DNA of 64,000 nucleotides, from the NCBI GenBank assembly GCA_905210995.1, contig CAJLZE010000002.1:9728-73727 (forward strand), in the 5' to 3' direction. Made by a program: the position numbers and the translations under genes. Origin of the DNA: an uncultured Anaerotruncus sp. (GTDB lineage: Bacteria; Bacillota; Clostridia; Oscillospirales; CAG-272). This document shows, piece after piece, positions 7,066 to 16,082 of this stretch; position 1 is the stretch's first letter; each line of letters starts with the position of its first letter. The notes under the pieces were generated by a model. That model was not told the origin of the DNA. It worked only from the letters and a program-made list of their open reading frames with translations, and did not search any database.

Positions 7066-8967
7066 ATGGATAACGGAATCACGTCGGTTCGTACCGCTTC
7101 CGAAAGCAACGAGGAAAGACGTCTGCGCCTTCTAAGGGAAGCGTGCCTGATCCCGCTCAGTCCCGGTGTGTATATAATGAAGGACGCGCGCGGAAAGGTC
7201 ATTTATGTCGGAAAATCGCGCAAGCTGCGCGACCGTGTGTCGCAGTACTTTCGCAACGGTGAAAAAAATCTGAAAACACAGCGAATGACGTCGTCGGTGG
7301 ACCGTTTCGAGTATATTCTCTGTGACACCGAAATGGAAGCGCTGACGCTTGAAAACACGCTGATAAAACAGTACACACCGCGGTACAATATAAAACTGAA
7401 GGATGCAAAGTCCTATCCGTATATCAAGATCACATCCGAAAAATACCCTCGGCTTGTTATGAGCCGCAAAAGGGAGGACGACAGAGCACGGTATTTCGGA
7501 CCGTACTCGGGGACCTCTACTGTTTTTTCGGTCATATCTCTCGTCAATAAAACACTTGGGCTACCGACCTGCAAAAAGAAGTTTCCCGCAGATATCGGCA
7601 AGGATCGACCGTGCCTTTACTACCGAATAGGTCAATGCAGAGGCGTGTGCACGGGAAATGTCGGTGAGGCCGAATATCGCGGTCTTATCGACTGTGCCGC
7701 CGACGTGCTGCGCGGCAATACCGCGTCCGCCCGCCGTTCGCTCGAAGCGGAAATGTATGCTTACGCGGAAAAAGAAGCTTTTGAAGCGGCTGCGCGCTGC
7801 CGCGATACCATAAGAGCGCTCGAGGCTCTTTCGCAAAAACAGAAGGTCGTCGCCGCGCCCGATTGCGAGCAGGATGTCTGCGGCGTTTACTCTGATGACA
7901 GTATATCTATGCTGTCGCTTCTGTCGATACGCGGCGGCGCGCTTGTGGACAAGATGGATTTCCCGATCACCGGTGATGCGATCGCCGACTCAAAGGCATA
8001 TGTATCTCTTTTGTGCGAGCATTACGGAAAAAGCGGATACGCACCGCGGCGTTTGCTCGTCGGCTTTGAGTGCGATGAGGAGGATCTCGGTATCCTTTCC
8101 GATTATCTCAGCGGCATTGCGGGAAGAAAAGTCGCAGTGAGCATTCCTGTCATAGGCGATAACAGAAAGCTGTGCGATATGGCGGCAGAGAACGCCAAGG
8201 ATGCCGCCGCGCGGATGAACCGCGACACGTCGCATGCCGAGGATGTTTCGGTGAAGCTTGCCGCAATGCTGAAACTCGAGGTCGTGCCCGAAAGGATCGA
8301 AGCATATGATATTTCAAACCTCGGTGACGAGCATATAACCGCAGGTATGATAGTGACCGATCACGGACGTTTTCAGAAGCGTGATTACCGGTGCTTTACG
8401 ATCAGATCGACCGGCGGCGCCGATGACTACGGCGCCATGCGCGAGGCGCTCACGCGGAGATTTGCGCATCTTTCCGATGAATCTGGAGCCTTCTCGATCA
8501 TACCCGACCTCATCCTGCTCGACGGCGGTGAAGAGCACCTGCGTGTCGCTCTTGATGTAATGCGCAAAACCGGTGTCAGCATACCGGCTGTGGGAATGGT
8601 AAAGGATGATCATCACAAGACCCGCGCGCTCATTACGCCAGAGGGCGAGGTGAGCATTGCACACGAAAGAGGAATTTACGGCTTTATATATCGCATTCAA
8701 GAGGAGGTACACCGCTTTACCGTGTCAAAAATGACGGGAGCGAAGCGAAAGACCTACCGTACATCCACTCTTGAAAAAATAAACGGGATAGGTCCCGTCA
8801 AGGCAAAGCTGTTGCTTTCGGCGCTCGGCGGGCTGAATGCGGTAAAAAATGCCGATCTTGAAACGCTTTCGGCTGTGAACGGCATATCTCACGCCGAGGC
8901 ATATGCGGTGTTCGAGTATTTTCATCCCGAGGCACAAACAGAGGACAATGAACAGAAAGGACGGTGA
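7066..8967 (+). CDS. uvrC: Excinuclease ABC subunit UvrC
   Basis: 633-residue nuclease of nucleotide excision repair, making both incisions around lesions bound by UvrB. In order: GIY-YIG nuclease near residues 30-60 (PGVYIMKDARGKVIYVGKS), a cysteine cluster region (CPYYRIGQC style, here CLYYRIGQCRGVC), the UvrB-binding UVR segment around 205-240, an RNase H-like domain (EAYDISNLGDEHITAGMIV, LILLDGGEEH) and C-terminal helix-hairpin-helix repeats (LEKINGIGPVKAKLLL, VNGISHAEA). The ATG at 7066 follows GAAAGGA; an in-frame start 14 codons earlier would lie in the terminator. It heads a tight run with rsmD, coaD and nadE. Confidence 0.95.
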   Translation: MDNGITSVRTASESNEERRLRLLREACLIPLSPGVYIMKDARGKVIYVGKSRKLRDRVSQYFRNGEKNLKTQRMTSSVDRFEYILCDTEMEALTLENTLIKQYTPRYNIKLKDAKSYPYIKITSEKYPRLVMSRKREDDRARYFGPYSGTSTVFSVISLVNKTLGLPTCKKKFPADIGKDRPCLYYRIGQCRGVCTGNVGEAEYRGLIDCAADVLRGNTASARRSLEAEMYAYAEKEAFEAAARCRDTIRALEALSQKQKVVAAPDCEQDVCGVYSDDSISMLSLLSIRGGALVDKMDFPITGDAIADSKAYVSLLCEHYGKSGYAPRRLLVGFECDEEDLGILSDYLSGIAGRKVAVSIPVIGDNRKLCDMAAENAKDAAARMNRDTSHAEDVSVKLAAMLKLEVVPERIEAYDISNLGDEHITAGMIVTDHGRFQKRDYRCFTIRSTGGADDYGAMREALTRRFAHLSDESGAFSIIPDLILLDGGEEHLRVALDVMRKTGVSIPAVGMVKDDHHKTRALITPEGEVSIAHERGIYGFIYRIQEEVHRFTVSKMTGAKRKTYRTSTLEKINGIGPVKAKLLLSALGGLNAVKNADLETLSAVNGISHAEAYAVFEYFHPEAQTEDNEQKGR

Positions 8968-8976
8968 CGTTTTATT

Positions 8977-9555
8977 ATGATGCGTATAATCACTGGGAGC
9001 GCACGCGGCACAAAGCTGGCGGCTCCCGAAGGAATGACCACAAGACCCACCGCCGAGCGCGCCAAGGAGGCGGTTTTCTCGAGTCTGCAATTCGGAATAC
9101 GCGGCAGAACGGTGCTCGATCTTTTTGCCGGTTCCGGACAGATGGGACTTGAAGCGCTGAGCCGCGGAGCTGCGTTTGCGGTCTTCTGCGATTCGTCGCC
9201 GGAAGCCGTTGCTGTGATCAAAAAAAATGCCGAAAAAACGCATCTTTCAGACCGCTGTCGAATAGTCGGCGGAGATTCGCTCGATTTTTTGCGAACATCG
9301 GCGCGGGCGCTGCGGTTCGATATCGTTTTTATTGATCCGCCGTATGCCTCGGGGCTTGTTCCGAAATGTCTTGCAGCGCTTGCGGACCACGGTTTGCTGA
9401 ATAAAGACGCGGTAGTCATATGCGAGACCGCGCGGGGAGCCGATCCGTTCGGCGGAGATGCCGCGCTGAAGAACAGATTTGAGATCGTAAAAGAATCGGT
9501 ATACGGAGCGGCGTATGTAACGATCATTAAACCGCGCGCCGGAGGATCGGAATGA
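8977..9555 (+). CDS. rsmD: 16S rRNA (guanine966-N2)-methyltransferase RsmD
   Basis: 192-residue SAM-dependent enzyme that methylates G966 of 16S rRNA. It has the family opening MRIITGSARGTKL, then RPTAERAKEAVFSSL, the SAM-binding LDLFAGSGQMGLEALSRGA and the N-methyltransferase motif DPPY in FIDPPYASG. It starts 9 bases after uvrC with AGAAAGGA overlapping the uvrC end; a tandem ATG at 8977/8980 leaves the initiator ambiguous by one codon. It overlaps coaD by 4 bases, the standard rsmD-coaD arrangement. Confidence 0.95.
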   Translation: MMRIITGSARGTKLAAPEGMTTRPTAERAKEAVFSSLQFGIRGRTVLDLFAGSGQMGLEALSRGAAFAVFCDSSPEAVAVIKKNAEKTHLSDRCRIVGGDSLDFLRTSARALRFDIVFIDPPYASGLVPKCLAALADHGLLNKDAVVICETARGADPFGGDAALKNRFEIVKESVYGAAYVTIIKPRAGGSE

Positions 9556-10061
9556 GGACTGCAATAATACCGGGCAGCTTTGACCCGATGACGATAGGTC
9601 ATAAAAATATAATCGAACGCTCTTCCCGCCTTTTTGACCGGATCATAGTTGCGATAATGGTCAACCCGGACAAAAAAGGATTTTTCAGCTTCGCGGAGCG
9701 GAAAAAGATAGCGGAGCTGTCGCTTGCTGATATCGAAAACGTGACGGTCATGACCGCCGACGGATATCTTGCCGATCTTGCTGCGGCACTCGGAGCGTGC
9801 GCGATAATAAAAGGTGTGCGCAATGCCGACGATTTTGAGTATGAGCAGGAAATGGCTGCGTTCAATCATGACCGCAATCCTCACTGCGAAACAATGTATC
9901 TGCCGGCATACGGCGATATGAGCGATGTAAGCTCGTCGCTTGTGCGCCGTGCGGCGTGCGAAGAGGACGTTCTTCGTCTTATCGACCGCAATGCAGCTCA
10001 ATACATCAGAGAACTGGGAAGGCTCCCGGTACAAACACATAAGGAAGGACCTCAAAAATGA
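9552..10061 (+). CDS. coaD: Pantetheine-phosphate adenylyltransferase CoaD
   Basis: 169-residue enzyme making dephospho-CoA from 4'-phosphopantetheine and ATP, the penultimate step of CoA synthesis. The nucleotidyltransferase signatures are intact: PGSFDPMTIGHKNII (the HxGH-type site, here TIGH) and a C-terminal SSSLVRR matching the conserved ISSTxVR element. IKGVRNADDFEYEQEMA is also typical. Start and stop both overlap neighbours in ATGA form (rsmD upstream, nadE downstream), so the three are translationally coupled. Confidence 0.95.
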   Translation: MRTAIIPGSFDPMTIGHKNIIERSSRLFDRIIVAIMVNPDKKGFFSFAERKKIAELSLADIENVTVMTADGYLADLAAALGACAIIKGVRNADDFEYEQEMAAFNHDRNPHCETMYLPAYGDMSDVSSSLVRRAACEEDVLRLIDRNAAQYIRELGRLPVQTHKEGPQK

Positions 10062-11965
10062 AAGACGGATTTATAAAAGTCGCCGCTGCAGTCCCTGAGC
10101 TGAAGGTCGCGGATTGTGCATTCAACGCAGATAAAACTATCGAACTTGCAAAAAAAACTGCCGGTACGGGCGCTGTGATAACGGTTTTTCCCGAGCTCGG
10201 CATCACCGGATACACATGTCAAGATCTTTTCTTCCATGATACACTCATAAAAGCCGCCGAGCGCGAGACCGCAAGAGTTGCAGCGGCAACATCCGACCTC
10301 GGTACGCTTATTTTCATCGGTGTGCCGTTCAGAAGATCCGGAAAAATATATAACGTCGCCGCGGCGCTGTGGCGCGGCAGACTGCTCGGTCTTGTTCCGA
10401 AGAGCCTGATACCGAATTACGGCGAGTTCTACGAAATACGCCAGTTCACATCCGCCAAAGACGTCACCGAAACGGTGAGCTATGCTGGGCAGACCTGCCC
10501 ATTCGGAACAAAGCTGCTTTTCTGTCACGATCATCTTGACGAGCTGACCGTTGCAGCGGAAATATGCGAGGATGTATGGGGACAGATGCCGCCGTCGGTA
10601 TCGCACTGTGCCGCCGGTGCGACAGTTATAGTCAACCTTTCGGCGTCGAACGAGCTTATCGGCAAGGCGGAATACCGCCGCAGCCTCATATCGCAAAACT
10701 CCGCGCACAATATCTGCGGCTACATTTACACATCCGCGGGTTCGGGCGAATCGACCACCGATCTTGTATTTGCGGGACATTCGATGATCTGCGAAAACGG
10801 CGCAATGCTCGCCGAAAAAAAGCCGTTCTCTGGCGAAGAGATGCTCACCGCCGACATTGACGTTAAAAAGCTCACATTCGAACGCTCAAAAAACAACGTT
10901 TTCAGGTGCGGCGACGACGCGGGATACACAAAGATCTCATTCGGCGACGAGCTCACCGAGACGCATCTTGAGCGCACCTTTGCACGCCGCCCGTTCGTTC
11001 CCGAGAATGACGGTATACGCGGCAACCGCTGCGGGCTTATACTTGATATGCAGTCCGTCGCGCTTGCAAAGCGCCTGAAGCACACCGGAGCAAAGACAGC
11101 CGTAGTAGGCATCTCGGGCGGTCTTGATTCCACGCTCGCCCTTATCGTTGCAGTACGCGCCATGGAAAAGCTCGGACGCCCGGCATCCGACGTTCTGACA
11201 GTCACAATGCCATGCTTCGGCACAGGAAAGCGCACGCGCAGCAACGCCGAGGATCTCTCGCTGCTGCTCGGCACCGACTTTCGCTGCGTCGATATCGCCG
11301 CAGCCGCAGAGCAGCACCTTCATGACATCGGACACACGCTTGATAATTACGATGTGACATACGAGAATGCTCAGGCACGCGAACGCACGCAGGTCCTTAT
11401 GGATATCGCAAACCAGACCGGCGGAATAGTTATCGGTACCGGTGACCTTTCGGAGGTCGCACTCGGCTGGTCGACCTATAACGGCGACCATATGTCGATG
11501 TACGGCGTAAACTGCACCGTCCCTAAAACGCTTGTCCGCTACGTCGTGCGTCATTACGCCGACAACTGCGGAAACGAAAAGCTTGCAGCAGTGCTTTGCG
11601 ATATTCTCGACACTCCCGTCTCACCCGAGCTTGTGCCGTCAAAGCCGGGCGAGATAAACCAGCGCACAGAGGACATCCTCGGCACATACGAATTGCACGA
11701 CTTTTTCCTTTATTATATGATACGCGCGGGATATTCTCCCGAAAAGCTCTACCGTATTGCAAAGCTCAGCTTTGCGGGAACGTATGACGATGAATATATA
11801 AAAAAGACGCTGCGCCTTTTCTGCCGCCGTTTCTTTGCACAGCAGTTCAAGCGCTCCTGCATTCCCGACGGTGTGAAGGTCGGTACCGTTGCACTCTCGC
11901 CGCGCGGCGACTGGCGTATGTCGTCGGACACTTCCGCCGCCGAATGGCTGGCGCAGCTTGACTGA
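10058..11965 (+). CDS. nadE: Glutamine-dependent NAD+ synthetase
   Basis: 635-residue two-domain enzyme amidating deamido-NAD with glutamine as nitrogen donor. Residues 1-290 are a nitrilase-type glutaminase with the Glu-Lys-Cys triad visible: Glu46 in FPELGITGYT, Lys in PKSLIPNYGEFYE and Cys in EICEDVWGQMP. From about 325 on is the synthetase with the ATP P-loop SGGLDSTLAL, then TGDLSEVALGWSTYNGDHMSMYGVN. Length fits the clostridial two-domain form. Its start overlaps the coaD stop, putting two cofactor genes in one unit. Confidence 0.95.
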   Translation: MKDGFIKVAAAVPELKVADCAFNADKTIELAKKTAGTGAVITVFPELGITGYTCQDLFFHDTLIKAAERETARVAAATSDLGTLIFIGVPFRRSGKIYNVAAALWRGRLLGLVPKSLIPNYGEFYEIRQFTSAKDVTETVSYAGQTCPFGTKLLFCHDHLDELTVAAEICEDVWGQMPPSVSHCAAGATVIVNLSASNELIGKAEYRRSLISQNSAHNICGYIYTSAGSGESTTDLVFAGHSMICENGAMLAEKKPFSGEEMLTADIDVKKLTFERSKNNVFRCGDDAGYTKISFGDELTETHLERTFARRPFVPENDGIRGNRCGLILDMQSVALAKRLKHTGAKTAVVGISGGLDSTLALIVAVRAMEKLGRPASDVLTVTMPCFGTGKRTRSNAEDLSLLLGTDFRCVDIAAAAEQHLHDIGHTLDNYDVTYENAQARERTQVLMDIANQTGGIVIGTGDLSEVALGWSTYNGDHMSMYGVNCTVPKTLVRYVVRHYADNCGNEKLAAVLCDILDTPVSPELVPSKPGEINQRTEDILGTYELHDFFLYYMIRAGYSPEKLYRIAKLSFAGTYDDEYIKKTLRLFCRRFFAQQFKRSCIPDGVKVGTVALSPRGDWRMSSDTSAAEWLAQLD

Positions 11966-11969
11966 CGAC

Positions 11970-12326
11970 ATGACCGGCGTGAAAGAGCGCACGGCAGAAG
12001 GTGGGACGTTTGCCGACAGAGTACGATCCGCCGTTGCGTCCATCCCCGCGGGACGTGTTGCATCTTATGCGGCGGTCGCGGCTGCAGCAGGCAGCCCGCG
12101 CGCTGTGCGGGCGGTAGGAAACATTCTGCATTTCAACCGCGACCCGATCGCGCTGCCCTGCCACCGTGTAGTGAACTGCGAGGGGCGTCTGGCACCGCAT
12201 TTCGGCATGGGCGGTCCGCTGATACAGAAGGAACGGCTTGAAGCCGAGGGCGTACCGTCGGTGCGACGCGAAAATGATTATTACGTCGATATGAAAAAAT
12301 ACGGATATCACTTTGAGCACGACTGA
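11970..12326 (+). CDS. MGMT / alkyltransferase-like DNA-binding domain protein
   Basis: 118-residue protein made only of the DNA-binding domain of O6-alkylguanine-DNA alkyltransferases: FADRVRSAVASIPAGRVASYAAVAAAAGSPRA (helix-turn-helix) and the active-site motif PCHRVV with Cys64. Because the cysteine is kept, it could be a minimal alkyltransferase; alkyltransferase-like proteins (ATL) usually lose it. The N-terminal domain of Ada/Ogt is absent. The ATG at 11970 lies 4 bases after the nadE stop; a longer frame begins inside nadE but looks like a shadow. Function in alkyl-lesion repair or signalling to excision repair (uvrC is nearby) is inference. Confidence 0.75.
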   Translation: MTGVKERTAEGGTFADRVRSAVASIPAGRVASYAAVAAAAGSPRAVRAVGNILHFNRDPIALPCHRVVNCEGRLAPHFGMGGPLIQKERLEAEGVPSVRRENDYYVDMKKYGYHFEHD

Positions 12327-12354
12327 ATAACTCAGAATAAAGGTATGGTGTGCA

Positions 12355-13056
12355 ATGGCTTATATCAGTTTTGAAAACGTCTGCAAATACTATAAAATGG
12401 GGCAGAATGTGATCGCTGCTGCCGATAATCTAAATTTTACGGTCGATAAGGGCGAGTTCTGCGTTGTCGTCGGTCCCTCAGGTGCCGGAAAGACGACACT
12501 TCTCAACATACTTGGCGGCATGGATGTCTGCGACAGCGGAAAGATCATGCTCGACGGCGATGAGGTGAGTTCGTTCAGCAAGAAAAGACTGACCGATTAC
12601 CGCAGATATGACGTCGGATTCGTTTTTCAGTTTTACAACCTTGTTCCCAACCTCACAGCGCTTGAAAATGTTGAGCTTGCCGGCGAAATAAGCCGCGACC
12701 CGCTCCCGGCAGCTGACGTGCTGCGTTCAGTCGGACTTGAGGAACGTGCACAGAACTTTCCGGCACAGCTCTCGGGCGGAGAGCAGCAGCGCGTTTCCAT
12801 CGCACGCGCCCTTGCCAAAAACCCCAAGCTCCTGCTTTGCGACGAGCCTACGGGCGCTCTTGACTACCAGACAGGCAAAAGCATACTCAAGCTCCTTTGG
12901 GACAGCTGCCGCAGCACCGGCAAGACGGTCATCGTCATAACACACAACAGTGCGCTGACCAAAATGGCAGACCGCATCATAAGGATAAAGAACGGTCAGA
13001 TCGTTTCGTGCGAAAAGAATCCTTCGCCCGTGCCCGTGAGCGAGATCGAGTGGTAA
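12355..13056 (+). CDS. ABC transporter ATP-binding protein (MacB/LolD type)
   Basis: 233-residue ATPase. Walker [14 protein letters not shown]-loop [20 protein letters not shown] (the NLxxxLTxxENVxL pattern of MacB/LolD/SalX proteins), signature [15 protein letters not shown], Walker [13 protein letters not shown], and the H-loop in [10 protein letters not shown]. It pairs with the FtsX-type permease starting 7 bases after its stop. Such pairs in Firmicutes export or extract peptides, antibiotics or lipids rather than import. No sensor kinase or response regulator is adjacent. Confidence 0.92.
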   Translation: MAYISFENVCKYYKMGQNVIAAADNLNFTVDKGEFCVVVGPSGAGKTTLLNILGGMDVCDSGKIMLDGDEVSSFSKKRLTDYRRYDVGFVFQFYNLVPNLTALENVELAGEISRDPLPAADVLRSVGLEERAQNFPAQLSGGEQQRVSIARALAKNPKLLLCDEPTGALDYQTGKSILKLLWDSCRSTGKTVIVITHNSALTKMADRIIRIKNGQIVSCEKNPSPVPVSEIEW

Positions 13057-13062
13057 CGGAGA

Positions 13063-16000
13063 ATGAAGAAAACATATTTTCTGATGATCCTGCGCAGCGT
13101 GTACCGCACAAAATCAAGGTTTCTTTCGATACTTGCGATCGTTGCGGTAGGCGTCGGTTTTCTCGGCGGGCTTTTGTCCACCGCGCCGGATATGCAGCTC
13201 ACTGCTGACAAGTATTACGATGACTACCGTTTTTTTGATATAGACGTCAAGGGAACGATGGGGCTTACCGACGACGACGCGGATGAGCTCTCGAAGCTTG
13301 AATGCGTTGACAGGGCAATGCCCGCGCGCGTCACCGACGTCAATCTCGACTGCCTCGGCGAGGCATATGTCACACGCGTGTACGGAGTTGACCTTTCCGC
13401 ACGCGGCAGCGACGGGTTCATAAACGATTTTGAACTTGTTGACGGAAGAATGCCGGAAAACGCCGGCGAATGCCTTATCGCTTCACCGAACGGCTACACC
13501 TCCGACCATAAGGTCGGCGAGGTCTTCACGATATCCGCCTCAAACCGCGATATCGAAGGAACATATGCGTTCGAATCCCTTACGGTCTCCGGAATCGTGC
13601 GCTGCCCGCAGTATATGTCGATCGAACGCGAGCCTTCGACCGTCGGCACGGGCAGGGTAAACGTCATAATGTTCGTGTATCCCGAATGCTATGCGCTCGA
13701 GCCGTACACGGATATATTCCTGCGCCTTACCGGTGCGGCAGAGCTTAACACCTTTTCCGACAAATATTTTGAGCTCGTTGACAACGCCGAAGAGAAGCTT
13801 GACGATTTCGGCAAGGAACGCAGCGATATAAGATTTGAATCGATAAAAAGCAACGCTTCCGCCGAGATCGCGGATGCCAAAAAACAGTATAACGATTCCA
13901 AGGACCGCGCAGACCGCGAGCTTGCCGCCGCCAAAGGCAAGATAGATGACGCCGAGACTCAGATAAAGGATGCCGAGGCAAAGCTTGAAGCTTCGAGAGC
14001 GGAATACACCGCCAAAAAAGCAGAGATCGAAGCAAAGCGCAGCGAATTAACGTCTGCCTATGAAACGCTCGAACGCACGGTTGCGGCATCAAAAGCCAAT
14101 GCCGAGCGTAAATACGGCAGCAACACGGCAGCGCTTGAAGCAGCACTTGCGGCGATCGAAAAAACGGCAGCGGAGCAAAGAGCCTCGCTCGATGCAGCCG
14201 ATACCGAATTGAATGGCTATGAGACGGCGCTCGGAGAATCGGAGAAAAGCCTTTCCGACGCGGCAGGGAAGATCGAAACAGAAAAAAATAAGCTTGCCGA
14301 CGCCCGCCGCGAATATGATGAATCGGAGAAAAAAGCCCGTGAGGAGCTTGCCGATGCCGAAACGAAGATAAAAGACGCCGAGGAAAAGCTCGAAAGCCTT
14401 GACACGCCCTCGTGGTATATAACCGACCGCCGTGACAATATCAGCTTCAACAGCTATCGCGGCAATTCCAACAAGATAAATGCGATAGCCCGTGTATTTC
14501 CCGTATTTTTCTTCTTTGTTGCTGCACTTGTAGCTCTTACGACAATGACGCGTATGGTAGAAGAGGAACGCACACAGATGGGCACGCTCAAAGCACTCGG
14601 GTATTCCGACGGCGTGATAATGGCATATTATCTCGCCTATTCGGTGCTCGCCAGCGCGCTCGGCAGTCTTGTCGGCGCAGCGATAGGCTTCCGCTCGCTA
14701 CCCAAGGTCATAGCCGGTGCGTACTCGATGCTCTATGATGTGCCCGCGACACTCACGCCGTTCAGGTGGAATTACTTTGCCATCATAACACCGATAGCAA
14801 TAGTCTGCACCTCCGCCGCAACATTTGCAGCCTGCATATCCGAGCTGCGCGAACGCCCCGCATCCCTCATGCGTCAGCGTGCACCGAAAGCCGGGAAGAG
14901 GATATTCCTCGAACGTATCTCCATCATCTGGCGCCATCTCGGATTTACGGCAAAGGTTACGGTGCGCAATATAATCCGATACAAGAAACGTTTCTTCATG
15001 ACCGTTTTCGGCATCGCGGGTTGCACGGCGCTGCTTCTGACCGCATTCGGGCTGCGTGACTCGATACACGACATAGTGGATAAGCAGTTCGGAGATATAT
15101 ATAAGTATGACCTCACCGTCTACGTTTCGTCGGGCACCGATGTCGGCACCGACCGCGAGCTTTCCGACTTTCTCGCTTCCGGGTACACAAGAGGGTATCT
15201 TGCCATGCATACCGAATCGGGAAAGATAGGGAAGGAAGGTCTTGCAATACAGGTAACGGATGATCCCGGCTCCTTCCGCGATTTTGTTACGCTGCGCGAA
15301 CGCAAAAGCGGAAAGAGCATTGATTTCACCGCGGATACAGACGGCGTGATACTAACCGAAAAAATATGCGAGACACTTGGCGTGAAGGTCGGCGACACAG
15401 TAGAACTTCAGGATGCCGACGGTATGACAGCCGCCGTAAGAGTCGCCGGTATAACCGAAAATTACGTCACAAGCTATTGCTACATGACCGACAAGACGTA
15501 TGAAGCCGCATTCGGACACAAATCCGAAACCAATATGCTTCTTGTGGGATTAACAGCCGATGACGCGGAGTCACGCGACGCCGCGGCGCAGGAAATACTG
15601 AAAAGCGGCAATATCCTTATGATGACATTTTCACAGACGATACGCGAAAGCTTTTCAAACACCGTAAAAAAGATCGACTATATCGTAATGGTGCTGATCT
15701 TTTCGGCCGGTCTGCTTGCCGTTATCGTTGTATACAACCTCACAAATATAAACATCTGCGAACGCAGAAAAGAGCTTGCGACTCTGCGTGTCCTCGGCTT
15801 CCACAATTCCGAGACCGCGTCATACATCTACCGTGAAACGGGAATACTCACCGTAGTAGGTATTCTTGTCGGCTTTGCGTTCGGCGTCTGGCTGCATTCG
15901 TTCGTCGTAAGAACAGCCGAGGTCGATGCAGTAATGTTCGGAAGAAGCGTATACGCGGCGAGCTACCTTTGGGCTGCGCTCGTCACCGCGGGATTTGCCG

Positions 16001-16074
16001 CTGCGGTCGACCTTATGATGTATCCCGTGATAAAGCGCATTGATATGGTCGAAGCAATGAAAGCAAATGAGTGA
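13063..16074 (+). CDS. FtsX-like ABC permease with long extracellular coiled coil
   Basis: 1003-residue permease partner of the preceding ATPase. An N-terminal helix (SRFLSILAIVAVGVGFLGGLL) is followed by a large extracellular part; residues about 230-445 are heptad-rich, Ala/Glu/Lys/Asp-dominated coiled coil (EIADAKKQYNDSKDRADREL and so on). Then come three helices of a first FtsX core, a second anchor helix after RYKKRFFMTVFGIAGCTALLL, a second extracellular domain, and a final FtsX core (LLAVIVVYNLTNINICERRKELATLRVLG). So two FtsX halves sit in one chain. The start codon at 13063 has GGAG very close. Substrate unknown; the coiled coil may reach through the wall or contact a partner. Confidence 0.88.
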   Translation: MKKTYFLMILRSVYRTKSRFLSILAIVAVGVGFLGGLLSTAPDMQLTADKYYDDYRFFDIDVKGTMGLTDDDADELSKLECVDRAMPARVTDVNLDCLGEAYVTRVYGVDLSARGSDGFINDFELVDGRMPENAGECLIASPNGYTSDHKVGEVFTISASNRDIEGTYAFESLTVSGIVRCPQYMSIEREPSTVGTGRVNVIMFVYPECYALEPYTDIFLRLTGAAELNTFSDKYFELVDNAEEKLDDFGKERSDIRFESIKSNASAEIADAKKQYNDSKDRADRELAAAKGKIDDAETQIKDAEAKLEASRAEYTAKKAEIEAKRSELTSAYETLERTVAASKANAERKYGSNTAALEAALAAIEKTAAEQRASLDAADTELNGYETALGESEKSLSDAAGKIETEKNKLADARREYDESEKKAREELADAETKIKDAEEKLESLDTPSWYITDRRDNISFNSYRGNSNKINAIARVFPVFFFFVAALVALTTMTRMVEEERTQMGTLKALGYSDGVIMAYYLAYSVLASALGSLVGAAIGFRSLPKVIAGAYSMLYDVPATLTPFRWNYFAIITPIAIVCTSAATFAACISELRERPASLMRQRAPKAGKRIFLERISIIWRHLGFTAKVTVRNIIRYKKRFFMTVFGIAGCTALLLTAFGLRDSIHDIVDKQFGDIYKYDLTVYVSSGTDVGTDRELSDFLASGYTRGYLAMHTESGKIGKEGLAIQVTDDPGSFRDFVTLRERKSGKSIDFTADTDGVILTEKICETLGVKVGDTVELQDADGMTAAVRVAGITENYVTSYCYMTDKTYEAAFGHKSETNMLLVGLTADDAESRDAAAQEILKSGNILMMTFSQTIRESFSNTVKKIDYIVMVLIFSAGLLAVIVVYNLTNINICERRKELATLRVLGFHNSETASYIYRETGILTVVGILVGFAFGVWLHSFVVRTAEVDAVMFGRSVYAASYLWAALVTAGFAAAVDLMMYPVIKRIDMVEAMKANE

Positions 16075-16082
16075 GATGTCGA

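Noticed and set aside
8922..10055. 377-codon open frame on the minus strand
   Set aside because: Antisense to rsmD and coaD, which are certain; no start signal or domain.
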